DNA of 64,000 nucleotides from Olivibacter domesticus (GTDB lineage Bacteria; Bacteroidota; Bacteroidia; Sphingobacteriales; Sphingobacteriaceae): the NCBI RefSeq assembly GCF_900109575.1, contig NZ_FOAF01000001.1:2389662-2453661 (forward strand). The letters are read 5' to 3'. Positions 35,168 through 44,789 of this stretch are shown one piece after another (position 1 is the first letter of the stretch; the number at the start of each line of letters is the position of its first letter). The translations under genes and the position numbers were made by a program. The notes beneath the pieces were generated by a model. That model saw only the letters and a program-made list of their open reading frames with translations. It ran no database searches and was not told where the DNA came from.

Positions 35168-37630
35168 CTAAAACCTAACCAATAAGCCTCCTCCCCAACG
35201 ATATCTGGAGTCGTAGCCGCCAGAAAGGGATAATTTCTTTGCGAGCATATATTCAAGATCAAGATGATATTCCTTATCAGTATTGATCCGCCAATTGAAG
35301 AACATCTTGGGAAGAAGCCATTGTTCTCCTTCCAGTTCAGCCCGTACTCTTCCCTTCATGTTAACGCTCACATCTGCTTCAATAAAGAATGGTAGTGTAT
35401 ACCGAAAACCGAGCACAGGTAATTCATAATCCTGTTCGAAGGTTTGCCTGTTATTGAAAACATTGTAATACTGCTGTTGTAATCCCCTCAAGCCTACATA
35501 AGGTCTCAACCAGTCATTTAAATATCGCTCGTAGGAAACTTCTGCCTCATACTGCCCATCGTAGTTGGCATTTGCTTCCAAGCGGAAGGCATTACGTGTA
35601 TTGAAGTAATTGGCTTGAAGTTCACTCATATGGCTCTTACCGGCAAGACTCCCGTAAAAGAACCATTGCCGGTCCTCATTCAACAGGTGCTTAATAGGAG
35701 CATCCACAAGAGCTGTATCACGTTCACTTCCTTCGTAGTGCACAATACGCGACATACCACTCATCATATGGTACAGAATATGGCAATGGAAAAACCAATC
35801 TTTCTGTTCGTCTGCAGCGAATTCAATGTTAACAGTAGTCATGGGAGGCACGTCTAAAGTGTGCTTGAAGGGAGAATATTCACCGTTTTCATTGAGCACC
35901 CTAAAGAAATGCCCATGAAGATGCATGGGATGGTTCATCATAGTCGTATTCTCTAAGGTGAACTGAACAATATCTCCCTTTTTTATATTGATTACATCTG
36001 CTTCGGAAAGTACCTTTTTATTGATAGACCAAACGTACCGGTACATATTACCCGTCAATGTTAGATGATATTTTTTCTTCGGTCGTTGTGGATCGAAGCT
36101 TGTTTTTTTAAGCGCGCTTAACATATCATAATTGAACACTACTTCGTCGGTTGAACCTTGCTTCATTTGCTGATTCGGCATTCCACTATGTTTGGAGTCC
36201 GCCATCTTGTTTCCGTCAGCCATAACTTGTTGCATGTCCATTTCTTCCATATTCATTTCATGGTTACTATGATCTGGCTTTTTAGATTTTTTATCCTCTT
36301 TCATTTTATCATCATTCATCTTCCGGTGACTCATATGATCCTCATCTGATTTATTTGGCTTGTCTTTTGGAACCATTTTAGACATTTTGTTCTTTTCGTC
36401 CATCTCGCCCATGTCCATTCCTTCCTTCTCCACGTCCGCTTCCTTCATTGTTCCATGATCCATTCCTTCCATTTTCATTCTACCCGGAAAGTTGACCGTC
36501 ATATCCATCATCATTTTATCCATGTTCCACACATCCGGTTTCTTGATATCTTTCGCCTTTATCTTTTCACCTGTTCCGATGAAAACGGAAGCGGAGCCAG
36601 AAACATCCTGTGACGTTGCACGCAGTTCATGAGCGCCATGATGAGGAACAGTGATCAGAAAATCATAGGTTTCGGCAGTTCCTATCAGTATTTTATTAAT
36701 AGCTATAGGCGTTACATCCAGTCCATCAGATGCTATCAATTGCATTTTCCCTCCGGCGTAATTCAGGTAAAAATAGGTAGAGGCCGAACCGTTGATCACC
36801 CTGACCCTCAACCGTTCGCCGGGTTTATATTGTGATAAATCGAGTAACCGTTTTCCATTGACTAGAAATGCGTCATAAAATACATCCGATAAATCCATTG
36901 CTGGCATCCGTTTCCATGCGCTTTTCACCCTTTGGAAGTAAGAACCATGTGCAATTAGTTTATCAAGGCTCTGTGCATACCCTTTTTTTATGGTATACCA
37001 TTCGCTCGCAGGGTCATTCCGTTTAAGCGTTCTGTGGACTTCAGACGGTTTTTCATTTGTCCAATCTGATAGCAGGAGAACGACTTCGTGATCGACCGAA
37101 TGCGTTTCTTCCTTCGGATGTATCAAGATCGGCCCATATAGGCCATTTTGCTCCTGCAACATCGTATGTGAGTGATACCAATAGGTACCGCTCTGCCTGA
37201 GCGGAAAAACGAACCTTCTTACTCCGCCAGGTTTTATTGGTGGTGTTGTTAGATAAGGAACACCATCTTCTATGTTCGGCAGCAAAAGTCCATGCCAGTG
37301 GGTGGATGTTTCATGATGCAACAGATTATGGACATAGATTACCGCTGTATCTCCTTCGGTAAATTCGAGCACAGGTGCTGGAATCTGACCATTGATAGCG
37401 ATCGCATGGGTCTCTTTATTTTTTGCATAATTTACCACCGTATCTTTTACATAGAGATGGTACTCAACCGTTTTTCCTTTGGCATTCCCTATGGCCATGT
37501 CTATGGCGGAAGAGAAACTCTTTTCTTTGGGCTGAGCGCCATGGTGTTCATGTTGTGCCCTGATTGGGTTTACGCTTATTACCTGGAGGACGATAAAAAA
37601 AATTATTTGTTGAAAATTAATCCTTTTCAT
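35168..37630 (-). CDS. Multicopper oxidase (CopA-like) fused to a C-terminal beta-barrel-like domain
   Basis: An 820-residue exported protein (signal peptide ends near residue 25, VNPIRAQ). Copper ligands of the three cupredoxin domains are present: HWHGLLLPNIEDG, WYHSHTMLQEQNG, HPMHLHGHFF and HCHILYHMMSGMS. A long Met/His/Asp/Lys-rich insertion (about residues 385-500, many MDHG/MxM repeats) should bind Cu(I) like the Met-rich part of CueO and CopA. After about residue 665 an extra 150-residue region of alternating strands ends LVVRF-like (GGGLLVRF) and resembles an outer-membrane barrel protein such as CopB. Last gene of the copper operon. It probably oxidises Cu(I) in the periplasm. Confidence 0.85.
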   Translation of the reverse strand: MKRINFQQIIFFIVLQVISVNPIRAQHEHHGAQPKEKSFSSAIDMAIGNAKGKTVEYHLYVKDTVVNYAKNKETHAIAINGQIPAPVLEFTEGDTAVIYVHNLLHHETSTHWHGLLLPNIEDGVPYLTTPPIKPGGVRRFVFPLRQSGTYWYHSHTMLQEQNGLYGPILIHPKEETHSVDHEVVLLLSDWTNEKPSEVHRTLKRNDPASEWYTIKKGYAQSLDKLIAHGSYFQRVKSAWKRMPAMDLSDVFYDAFLVNGKRLLDLSQYKPGERLRVRVINGSASTYFYLNYAGGKMQLIASDGLDVTPIAINKILIGTAETYDFLITVPHHGAHELRATSQDVSGSASVFIGTGEKIKAKDIKKPDVWNMDKMMMDMTVNFPGRMKMEGMDHGTMKEADVEKEGMDMGEMDEKNKMSKMVPKDKPNKSDEDHMSHRKMNDDKMKEDKKSKKPDHSNHEMNMEEMDMQQVMADGNKMADSKHSGMPNQQMKQGSTDEVVFNYDMLSALKKTSFDPQRPKKKYHLTLTGNMYRYVWSINKKVLSEADVINIKKGDIVQFTLENTTMMNHPMHLHGHFFRVLNENGEYSPFKHTLDVPPMTTVNIEFAADEQKDWFFHCHILYHMMSGMSRIVHYEGSERDTALVDAPIKHLLNEDRQWFFYGSLAGKSHMSELQANYFNTRNAFRLEANANYDGQYEAEVSYERYLNDWLRPYVGLRGLQQQYYNVFNNRQTFEQDYELPVLGFRYTLPFFIEADVSVNMKGRVRAELEGEQWLLPKMFFNWRINTDKEYHLDLEYMLAKKLSLSGGYDSRYRWGGGLLVRF

Positions 37631-37646
37631 TGACGCGATTTTATTT

Positions 37647-39725
37647 TTAGTTGCGAACTTTCAGCAGACTGGCATTGATAGCCACGACCACGGTACTTAC
37701 AGTCATCAGAATGGCTCCAGCAGCAGGGCTTAGCAAAACTCCCTGACTGTATAAAATGCCAGCCGCCAAGGGCAATGCAACGACGTTGTAGCCTGTTGCC
37801 CACATCAGATTTTGGATCATTTTGCGATAGGTTGCCTTTCCAAAGAGGATGAGGTTCACTACGTCTTTCGGATTGCTGTTAACCAATACAATACCTGCGG
37901 TTTCCGCAGCAATGTCCGATCCTGATCCTACTGCAATTCCTACGTCGGCCTGTGCAAGCGCCGGAGCATCATTAACCCCATCGCCCGTCATGGCAACATA
38001 TTCACCCTTTGTTTGCAATTCCTTTATTTTTTCTAATTTCTGATGGGGTAAAACTTCTGCAAAGAAACTATCCATGCCCAGCTTTTTTGCAACCGATGCT
38101 GCGACCTTTTTATTGTCTCCCGTTAATAGAATGGACTTAATATCATGCTTGTGCAGGGTTTGGATAGCTTCAACTGATTCGGGTCTGAGCGTATCGGCTA
38201 ATGCAATATAACCTAGCGGCGATCCGTCGACCACTACAAACACCACAGTAGATGCATCGTCTGCCTCCAGTGTATCGGGTAGTGTAAGGTTATTCTCTTT
38301 TAAATATCCGGGACTAACTACCTTTACCTGTTTTCCTTCCACATCGGCTTCAATCCCTTTTCCTGTAATAGCATTAAAGTTCCGTGCTTGAGGGATCTTA
38401 ATTTCAAGTTCTTTTACTTTTTGAATGATTCCCGTTGCGATGGGATGCTCGGAATTCTGCTCTAAAGCAGCTGCCAGCCTTAAAATTTCTTGTTCATCTG
38501 TTGCTGTATCATAAGCAACAATTTTTGAAACCTCAAACTTGCCGACCGTTAATGTCCCCGTTTTGTCGAACACCAACGTAGTGATTTTCCGTGCATTTTC
38601 AAAGGCTGTTCTATTCTTAATCAGTAAACCATTCTTCGCTGATTGGGCCGTTGATTTGGCAATCACTAACGGAACGGCTAAACCCAGCGCATGGGGACAG
38701 CAGATAACAATAACGGTAACCATTCGCTCAATGGAAAATGCCAAATCTCTGTTCCCTGCAAAATACCAGTAAGAAAAAGTTATCACACCGGCTAAGATGG
38801 CAATCAGGGTGAGCCACCTTGCAGCAGTATTTGCTAGGAGCTGTGTTTTTGATTTAGAATTTTGGGCATCCTGAACCAGTTTAATTACCTGGGAAAGGTA
38901 AGACTCCGCCGACCCATGTGCAACTGTTATTTTGATAGCACCATTTCCATTAATCGCACCCGCAATCACCTCATCTCCTTCCCGCTTTTCAACAGGTTTA
39001 GATTCTCCAGTCAGCATGCTTTCATTCAGGTAACTTTCTCCATCTAGTATGATTCCGTCCGCTGCAACCTTTTCTCCCGGTTTTATCAATATGATATCTC
39101 CCTTCTTTAAATCGACTGTTTTGACAGCGTCCACCCGATCGCCATTTATTATATGGGCTTCATCGGGCATAAGCTGTACCAATAACTCCAGCTCTTTTGA
39201 TGCCCCGGCGATCGATTTCATTTCAATCCAGTGTCCTAGCAGCATAATCAGGATCAAGGTGGCCAGTTCCCAAAAGAAGTCCATCCCCTCCAAACCAAAT
39301 ATGGTGGCCACACTGTATCCATATGCTACCGTTATCGCAAAACCAATCAATGTCATCATTCCCGGATCTTTTTGGCGCATTTCTTCAACCCATCCTTTCA
39401 GGAATGGCCAACCGCCATAAAAGAAGACAATCGACGAAAGTAGGGCTAAAACATACCTGTCGCCTTCAAATGATATCCTGATTCCGAGCCATTCCTGAAT
39501 CATGTGTGATAGAAGCAAGATTGGAAAGGTCAACACGAGCACAACATAGAAACGTTTGCGAAAATCCGCGATCATCATGGCATGGTGATCGTGTCCTGCG
39601 TGCCCCATTGCGGGTTTATGTCCGTTATGTGATCCACTTTTGTGATTTGCGGTATTCATTTTCTGTTGGTCATCATGATTGTTATGATGTTCATGTGTTT
39701 TTCCTTCGTGATGAGCATGTTCCAT
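37647..39725 (-). CDS. copB: Copper-exporting P1B-type ATPase, CopB subgroup
   Basis: A 692-residue P-type ATPase. A His-rich N-terminus (residues 1-48, HHEGKTHEHHNNHDD type) replaces HMA domains, and the membrane motif is CCPHALG (CPH rather than CPC), both typical of CopB-type pumps. Phosphorylation site DKTGTLT, TGES actuator motif and GDGVNDAPALAQADVG hinge are intact. It exports copper from the cytoplasm using ATP. It lies 16 bp upstream of the multicopper oxidase gene in the copper operon, giving a pump plus oxidase pair. Confidence 0.93.
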   Translation of the reverse strand: MEHAHHEGKTHEHHNNHDDQQKMNTANHKSGSHNGHKPAMGHAGHDHHAMMIADFRKRFYVVLVLTFPILLLSHMIQEWLGIRISFEGDRYVLALLSSIVFFYGGWPFLKGWVEEMRQKDPGMMTLIGFAITVAYGYSVATIFGLEGMDFFWELATLILIMLLGHWIEMKSIAGASKELELLVQLMPDEAHIINGDRVDAVKTVDLKKGDIILIKPGEKVAADGIILDGESYLNESMLTGESKPVEKREGDEVIAGAINGNGAIKITVAHGSAESYLSQVIKLVQDAQNSKSKTQLLANTAARWLTLIAILAGVITFSYWYFAGNRDLAFSIERMVTVIVICCPHALGLAVPLVIAKSTAQSAKNGLLIKNRTAFENARKITTLVFDKTGTLTVGKFEVSKIVAYDTATDEQEILRLAAALEQNSEHPIATGIIQKVKELEIKIPQARNFNAITGKGIEADVEGKQVKVVSPGYLKENNLTLPDTLEADDASTVVFVVVDGSPLGYIALADTLRPESVEAIQTLHKHDIKSILLTGDNKKVAASVAKKLGMDSFFAEVLPHQKLEKIKELQTKGEYVAMTGDGVNDAPALAQADVGIAVGSGSDIAAETAGIVLVNSNPKDVVNLILFGKATYRKMIQNLMWATGYNVVALPLAAGILYSQGVLLSPAAGAILMTVSTVVVAINASLLKVRN

Positions 39726-39751
39726 AATTGAGCGTTTATTGGGTTTATATT

Positions 39752-40228
39752 CTACAATTTAATATCCATCTTGTTTCTCAGTGCTTTAGACCAGTTGGTT
39801 AAAAGACTGATTTCTTCATTACTCAACCTGGCATTGTGGTGAATCAGTGTATATGACCTTAGTGGCATTGCTTCATTCTCCAGTTGATTTTCCAGTGAGC
39901 GCAATTTGTTATATTGCTTCTTGATAGCGTAGGAGCCAAATTCATCAAAATTGAGTTCATCCTTCCCCCTTAAGATATGACCTTCCATAAATTTTGCAAA
40001 AGGCTGTATATTGCTGTACCATGGATATTCAGTACGATTACTATGGCAATCAAAACAGGCCTTCTGCAATATGGACTGTACCTTTTCAGGCACATCGTAT
40101 TGCTTAGTTATAGCTTTGGCACCCCTTGCTGAATCATTACGTTCCGCTTTGGGGATAAACTGAACGGCTATTACAAATAATAAGAGAACGATCAATGTGG
40201 TAGTCAACGTCTTTTTTTGTTTTGCCAT
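39752..40228 (-). CDS. Haem-binding domain protein (single CxxCH)
   Basis: A 158-residue protein with an N-terminal membrane anchor (TLIVLLLFVIAVQFI) and one cytochrome-c-type motif, CFDCHSNRTEYPWY, near residue 58. The sequence after it, SNIQPFAKFMEGHILRGKDELNF, is characteristic of the Bacteroidota haem-binding domain (PF14376 type). It probably sits in the periplasm and may pass electrons for copper oxidation. It is third in line between the DUF3347 lipoprotein and the CopB pump genes. Confidence 0.85.
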   Translation of the reverse strand: MAKQKKTLTTTLIVLLLFVIAVQFIPKAERNDSARGAKAITKQYDVPEKVQSILQKACFDCHSNRTEYPWYSNIQPFAKFMEGHILRGKDELNFDEFGSYAIKKQYNKLRSLENQLENEAMPLRSYTLIHHNARLSNEEISLLTNWSKALRNKMDIKL

Positions 40229-40338
40229 AGCAGATTTTATGTATTTAACTATTTCAGCCGTTGGATAATTTTTCGCTGATCGGCTTGTAAGGTTTATATT
40301 AAATTTTATAAGATCGTTCTGCTGAGCCCCAGTTTTAA

Positions 40339-40965
40339 CTAATTAATAATTTCCTTTACTACTCCGCAGGTTAACATTTTGCTTCCGAAGTAAGGGTTCT
40401 TTATTTCCCTTGCTTCACTGAGCCACATGGCGCCCTCATTGTTTTTAGCCATTGGACAGTGTGCATTGTATATAGGTCGGCCTGCACCGAAACCCTTTAC
40501 CAAAGCAGTGACATCTTCACTCATCATTATAAAATGCTCCCGTTGATGGTCTATATTACCCTCATTCTCACCAATATGTTCCGCATGTTCTTTTAAATCT
40601 TCTTCATTTTGGTTGTAAAGGGTCGCCTGTTCAGCAGTTAAAGCAGACTTGCCAAATTGGGCTATCACCGCAGCCATTGCTTTACCACCGTTGGCAGCTT
40701 CCTTACCATCATCATTTGAAAGTGCTGTTTTAATGTGTATATAGTGATTTACGATCTGCTTTATGGATGAAGCCACTTTTGGATCTACATGGATAAAACT
40801 GGCCTTAATTTCTGTTAAACTGGAATCGTCACCGATCGCATGAGGAATAGAACTTTCCATATTTTCCATGTTGTGATCTTGTTTGGCGGTTCTATCCGAT
40901 TTCGAATTGCATGCTGCAAAGGCAAACGCTACTACAACCATGGCCCCGAAAATTATTTTTTTCAT
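40339..40965 (-). CDS. DUF3347 lipoprotein
   Basis: A 208-residue lipoprotein: signal MKKIIFGAMVVVAFAFAAC with the lipobox Cys at residue 19. The domain with KQIVNHYIHIKTALSNDDGKEAANGGKAM followed by HCPMAKNNEGAMWLS is the DUF3347 pattern, which in CusB-like and other metal proteins contributes His/Met-containing copper contacts. In this operon it is probably a periplasmic copper-binding protein. It lies 12 bp downstream of the HMA protein gene. Confidence 0.85.
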   Translation of the reverse strand: MKKIIFGAMVVVAFAFAACNSKSDRTAKQDHNMENMESSIPHAIGDDSSLTEIKASFIHVDPKVASSIKQIVNHYIHIKTALSNDDGKEAANGGKAMAAVIAQFGKSALTAEQATLYNQNEEDLKEHAEHIGENEGNIDHQREHFIMMSEDVTALVKGFGAGRPIYNAHCPMAKNNEGAMWLSEAREIKNPYFGSKMLTCGVVKEIIN

Positions 40966-40977
40966 TTTCTTCCGTTT

Positions 40978-41367
40978 TTAATGTTTGTGTTGATGAGAAT
41001 CTTGTTCCTGGTGTTCCTCGTTTTCAGTATTTGCAGCTATTTTTCGGTCATACTGACAACATTCGGGCAATTTATTATAGGTAACATCTTTTGCAGAAAA
41101 GTTCTGCGTGTCATGTCCAATCTGAGCAATCCTTTTTTGAATATCCTTATCGTTAACTTTCCCCGAATCGAAGGCGACGGTCATCATCTTTGAGTCCACA
41201 TCCCAGGTCGCTTTACTTACACCTTCAATGTTTGCTGCTTTTTCGATACGCTTTTTACACATTTCGCAGTTTCCATAAACTTTAAATGAAGTTGTTTTTT
41301 CCTGACCGTACACAGCGGTACCAATGATAGCCATTATAGCTACTAACATAAATCTGATAGATTTCAT
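40978..41367 (-). CDS. Secreted heavy-metal-associated (HMA) domain protein
   Basis: A 129-residue protein with a signal peptide (ends VYGQE near residue 23) and one HMA domain, metal motif GNCEMCKKRIEKAA (CxxC). The C-terminal tail contains CCQYD and a His/Gln/Glu-rich run (ending DSHQHKH). This is a periplasmic copper chaperone-like protein. It is the second gene of the operon, 99 bp after the HYC_CC_PP gene and 12 bp before DUF3347. Confidence 0.88.
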   Translation of the reverse strand: MKSIRFMLVAIMAIIGTAVYGQEKTTSFKVYGNCEMCKKRIEKAANIEGVSKATWDVDSKMMTVAFDSGKVNDKDIQKRIAQIGHDTQNFSAKDVTYNKLPECCQYDRKIAANTENEEHQEQDSHQHKH

Positions 41368-41466
41368 GATAAAATAAATTAAATGTTAAAGTGAATATGA
41401 TGATTGTGGCATTGGAAATGCCTTATTGTCCGAACCTGATCAGGTCGGAGTATAGACAAGAAGGTA

Positions 41467-41895
41467 TTAAATGCGGAAAACGCGGTTTTTTAGATACAGT
41501 GGATTTGAATCCCCATGTGGAGGAGAATTATTTAAAGGGCTCTCATCTGTTATTGTTGAGAGAACCTGATAATCCAATACAGGATATAAAATTGTTGGCA
41601 GGATTATACTTATCTTCTGGAATTCGAGAAAGGCGATTTCGGAGCCCTTATGTAGTTTATCCAATTTAACCTGCTTATGCTCGTCTTTGCAACAATCTTT
41701 TTTCTTCCCGGCTTCTTTCTTCATGCCGCACTTACCACATACTTCTTCTTTTCCATGCCAGAGGTTAGTTTCTACAAACCGTTCCATACAATAGTGCAAA
41801 TGCATGGTAAATCCGGTAGAAACACCGAGATAAAAGAAGGTCAATATGATAAGTAATAACTTCTTCACTGCTATGCAAAAGAAATAAAGATTCAC
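41467..41895 (-). CDS. HYC_CC_PP family small exported protein
   Basis: A 142-residue protein with a hydrophobic N-terminus and the family's three signatures in order: LHYCME, KKDCCKDE and later paired prolines (SPLNNSPPHG). The middle adds CGKCGMKK. These Cys- and His-rich proteins occur in Bacteroidota next to copper-related genes. The ATG at 41895 gives MNLYFFCIAVKKLL; a GTG at 41868 would give a more typical start for a signal peptide (KKLLLIILTFF). It heads the minus-strand copper operon. Confidence 0.8.
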   Translation of the reverse strand: MNLYFFCIAVKKLLLIILTFFYLGVSTGFTMHLHYCMERFVETNLWHGKEEVCGKCGMKKEAGKKKDCCKDEHKQVKLDKLHKGSEIAFLEFQKISIILPTILYPVLDYQVLSTITDESPLNNSPPHGDSNPLYLKNRVFRI

Positions 41896-42333
41896 TATAA
41901 AAAATTATACAATTCCGTTTTTGTTTTATATAATTTTATTCCAGTAAACCTTACCAGTGTTTTGTCATAATAAAAAAGCTTTGCCATTTCCCTTCTCTAA
42001 ATAAGTCCTAGTACAGAAGTTTCTAAGAATTCAGAAGCTACCTTAAGTTCAAAGGGTCAATCTATTTCATTACGCATTGGTATAGATAAGGAACTTATAA
42101 TGGCATAGACCCACAAATACAAGGCATTAGTAAAACATTTCATAACATTTATTTATCAATTAAATAATATTTAATTTTATTAAAAAAATGATATTATTGC
42201 TTTAAAATAATTTATTTATATTTTTTTATTGATAGGGTTGATGTAAGCATTTCAGGTTAAGACAAGGGTAACAGCAATACATCATAACACAAACCAGGTT
42301 TCCAACAATAAATATTACCTAAATAACAACAAA
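41896..42333. other. Intergenic region between copper operon and endonuclease lipoprotein
   Basis: 438 bp, strongly AT-rich, serving as the divergent promoter region for two transcription units. I see no clear consensus promoter and no further gene or repeat in it. Confidence 0.5.
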
Positions 42334-44202
42334 ATGAAAAAACCAATTTTTAGTCGGAATGGCCTGAAAAGAACAGCTTTGGTCTTTGCTGTAGCATTAT
42401 GCTTCACCGCCTGTAAACAGGCAGAAATGAACCCTCCTAATGATTCAGCTAAAGCTTCCGCCCTGCAAGCGTCTAACGTAGCATTACTGGCCAGTGGAAA
42501 TCCTTTTAAAGTTTTGTCTTTTAATGTCAGGCATCATAATGATGCCGACCCACAAAGCCTCGAGCAACGCAAAGGCAGTATTCGCCAGATCATTGTAGAC
42601 AATGACCCAGATGTATTTGGGTTACAAGAATTTTCTGACAATTTCTTTGAAACTTGGTTTAGGGAACAGATGTCCGCGCTGGGCTACGGCGAATATTACG
42701 ACATAGGCATTACGGGCTCACCTAAGACGATTTTCTATAAAAACACCCGTTTTACGCTTCAAAGAAGTGGTACGGTAAGATTGGGAGCTGCGGGCACAAC
42801 CAACACAGCCACTTGGGTGGTGCTACAAGATAAAATCACCTCCAATAGATACTTTATCAGCAATAGTCACTGGCAGTTTGATTCGCAACCAAAAAGAATC
42901 GAAAATTCAAATGCGCTGGTAGAAATGGTAAAACAGCAGAATACCGACAAGTTACCAGTGATTGTATTTGGCGACTTTAATGCAAAACCAGGAACAACCG
43001 AGATGTCAAGTCTCAAAAACGAACTGGATGTGGTAGATGCCCTGGGAGATAACACAGGCGATTATACTTTTCACGGTTGGGATGCTACCGGGAATTCAAA
43101 AATAGATTGGATTATGAGCGACAGAAGCATGGCCTTTACGTCTTCCAGCGTCATCACCACGAGCTATAACGGTTACTGGCCTTCGGACCATTGGCCAATC
43201 ATGGCAACTTACGTCCCCAGTATATTTAGCGGTCCGCATAATGATGGCAATGGTAAAAGTGGTAGCGCCGGTACAAGCTTTTATTTCGCCGATATAAATG
43301 GAGACGGGAAAAAAGATAAAATATACTGGAACCCCACTTATGACAGTGGTAGGCCACAGGTATTCCTGTCTAATGGGGATGGCACCTTTGCCTCTTCTGC
43401 TATCGTGCATGCTGCAGGAGCGTCTACGCTAACCACCACCCGTTATCATTTTGCGGACGTGAACGGCGATGGTAAAGCCGATGAGATTTTATGGAACCCA
43501 ACATTAAACGCCGGTCATACCCGTGTCTACCTGGCTACAACGGGTGGCAATTTCAGTTCGACGGTAGTGGATAATCCTGAAGGAACCAGTGCAGGGACAA
43601 CTACCGTATACCATTTTGCCGATGTGAACGGCGACGGCAAGGCTGATAAAATTTATTGGAACTCAACCTTTGATGCTGGAAAGACAAGAGTATATCTAGC
43701 AACTTCAGGCGGTAACTTCAGTGGCACCGTGGTTAACGGTGCGGAGGGAGCTAGTACCACCCCCGGCACCACCTTCTATTATGCTGATGTGAACGGTGAC
43801 GGTAAGGTGGATAAAATATTGTGGCATCCAACGTTAAACACCGGAAAAACAATGGTCTACCTCTCCGATGGTGACGGCACCTTTACCGCATCAACCGCAT
43901 TCAGCAATTCGGGGGCAACCAGTGTCTCGGCATCGACCACCTTTTATTTTGCCGATATCAATGGCGACGGCAGGGCCGATAAAATCTATTGGCGGCCAGA
44001 TCTTTACCTAGGCAAAATCAAGGCCTATTATTCAACCACAAGCAATACCTTTGATGGTCCAATATATTCGCTAAGAGGTACATCGCAAAGCGCCAACACT
44101 AATTTTTATTATGCAGACATCACAGGAGATGGAAAAGCAGACCAGGTCCGCTGGAATTACGCCGAAAACAATGGCGAACTGAGGAATTACTTTGCCAATT
44201 AA
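42334..44202 (+). CDS. Endonuclease/exonuclease/phosphatase-fold lipoprotein with FG-GAP-like repeats
   Basis: A 622-residue lipoprotein (Cys27 after FTA in CFTAC). Residues about 55-320 form the EEP fold (LSFNVRHHNDADPQSLEQR, GLQEFSDNF, GDFNAKPGTTEM, WIMSDRSMAF, SDHWPI), with catalytic Glu, Asp, Asn and His visible; substrates are nucleic acids, phosphoesters or sphingomyelin-like lipids. Residues about 325-622 are six repeats of the form FADxNGDGKADKIYWNP, each with a calcium-binding DxNGDG loop, the FG-GAP/VCBS type, which presumably form a beta-propeller. It should be surface-attached. A terminator follows. The fold is sure, the substrate unknown. Confidence 0.87.
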   Translation: MKKPIFSRNGLKRTALVFAVALCFTACKQAEMNPPNDSAKASALQASNVALLASGNPFKVLSFNVRHHNDADPQSLEQRKGSIRQIIVDNDPDVFGLQEFSDNFFETWFREQMSALGYGEYYDIGITGSPKTIFYKNTRFTLQRSGTVRLGAAGTTNTATWVVLQDKITSNRYFISNSHWQFDSQPKRIENSNALVEMVKQQNTDKLPVIVFGDFNAKPGTTEMSSLKNELDVVDALGDNTGDYTFHGWDATGNSKIDWIMSDRSMAFTSSSVITTSYNGYWPSDHWPIMATYVPSIFSGPHNDGNGKSGSAGTSFYFADINGDGKKDKIYWNPTYDSGRPQVFLSNGDGTFASSAIVHAAGASTLTTTRYHFADVNGDGKADEILWNPTLNAGHTRVYLATTGGNFSSTVVDNPEGTSAGTTTVYHFADVNGDGKADKIYWNSTFDAGKTRVYLATSGGNFSGTVVNGAEGASTTPGTTFYYADVNGDGKVDKILWHPTLNTGKTMVYLSDGDGTFTASTAFSNSGATSVSASTTFYFADINGDGRADKIYWRPDLYLGKIKAYYSTTSNTFDGPIYSLRGTSQSANTNFYYADITGDGKADQVRWNYAENNGELRNYFAN

Positions 44203-44231
44203 TAAGGTTGTCTCCTTCTGAATCTAATTTT

Positions 44232-44262
44232 AAAAAGCCTGTATACAATCTACGGGCTTTTT
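44232..44262 (+). terminator. Rho-independent terminator of the endonuclease lipoprotein gene
   Basis: AAAAAGCCTGTA pairs with TACGGGCTTTTT (one G-U) around a 7-nt loop, with the final T-tract part of the stem. Placed 30 bp after the stop codon. Confidence 0.85.
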
Positions 44263-44789
44263 ACTTACTCGATAATTCTTCTATTTATAAGCTTCTACGC
44301 TACAAACAAATATAGGTACTGATAACACAAATAGCGATCTATTTTAGCGTACAAACGGATACACCGTTCTTCCCTTTGTAGTCTATCCAGCAAATGATCT
44401 TCGAATTACCTTTACACAAACTTTTCTAGTCTATTTTTCGGTATTTTTAATCAAAATAGGCCACCCTACCTTGAGCCTGCCTAAGCACTACCTTAGCCCT
44501 TCTTTAGTACTAGGAAAAAAATGCGTACTTATTGGTCTATTTTTCGGTTTTTCAATAAGTTTTCAACTGATCTTTTTTCAGCAAACCTATCCCATTTTAC
44601 AGACAAAGTATAACGGCTAACGATAATAACGCCATTGAAGAAAGCCACCGTTTGCATACAAAGTAAGCAAATAACACGGGATATCCAGCATGGTAAACAT
44701 GAAAGAACATCAAATTGTTTAAACGTAAAGATTACATTAAAGTCCACTTTTTTATTGCATAAATGAGATTGTCATCTTAATTTTGTCGC
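44263..44789. other. Gene-free stretch with dispersed repeat
   Basis: 527 bp between the endonuclease terminator and the small metal-efflux protein. It holds one copy of a repeat shared with 62.3 kb (44423-44487) and a shorter partial copy of its core at 44534-44548 (listed separately). An open frame runs through part of it on the plus strand but lacks a start codon and codes for nothing I recognise. Confidence 0.5.
44423..44487. repeat. Dispersed repeat, copy 1
   Basis: About 65 bp beginning TTCTAGTCTATTTTTCGG and ending CCTTGAGCCTGCCTAAG that closely matches 62299-62363. A third, partial copy of the core GGTCTATTTTTCGGT occurs at 44534-44548. It is noncoding and may be a member of a genome-wide repeat family. 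Confidence 0.65.

Noticed and set aside
41391-41669. Plus-strand open frame of 92 codons
   Set aside because: Overlaps the HYC_CC_PP gene in antisense and lacks family resemblance.
44529-44747. Minus-strand frame of 72 codons
   Set aside because: Lies in the repeat-bearing gap, with no recognisable features.
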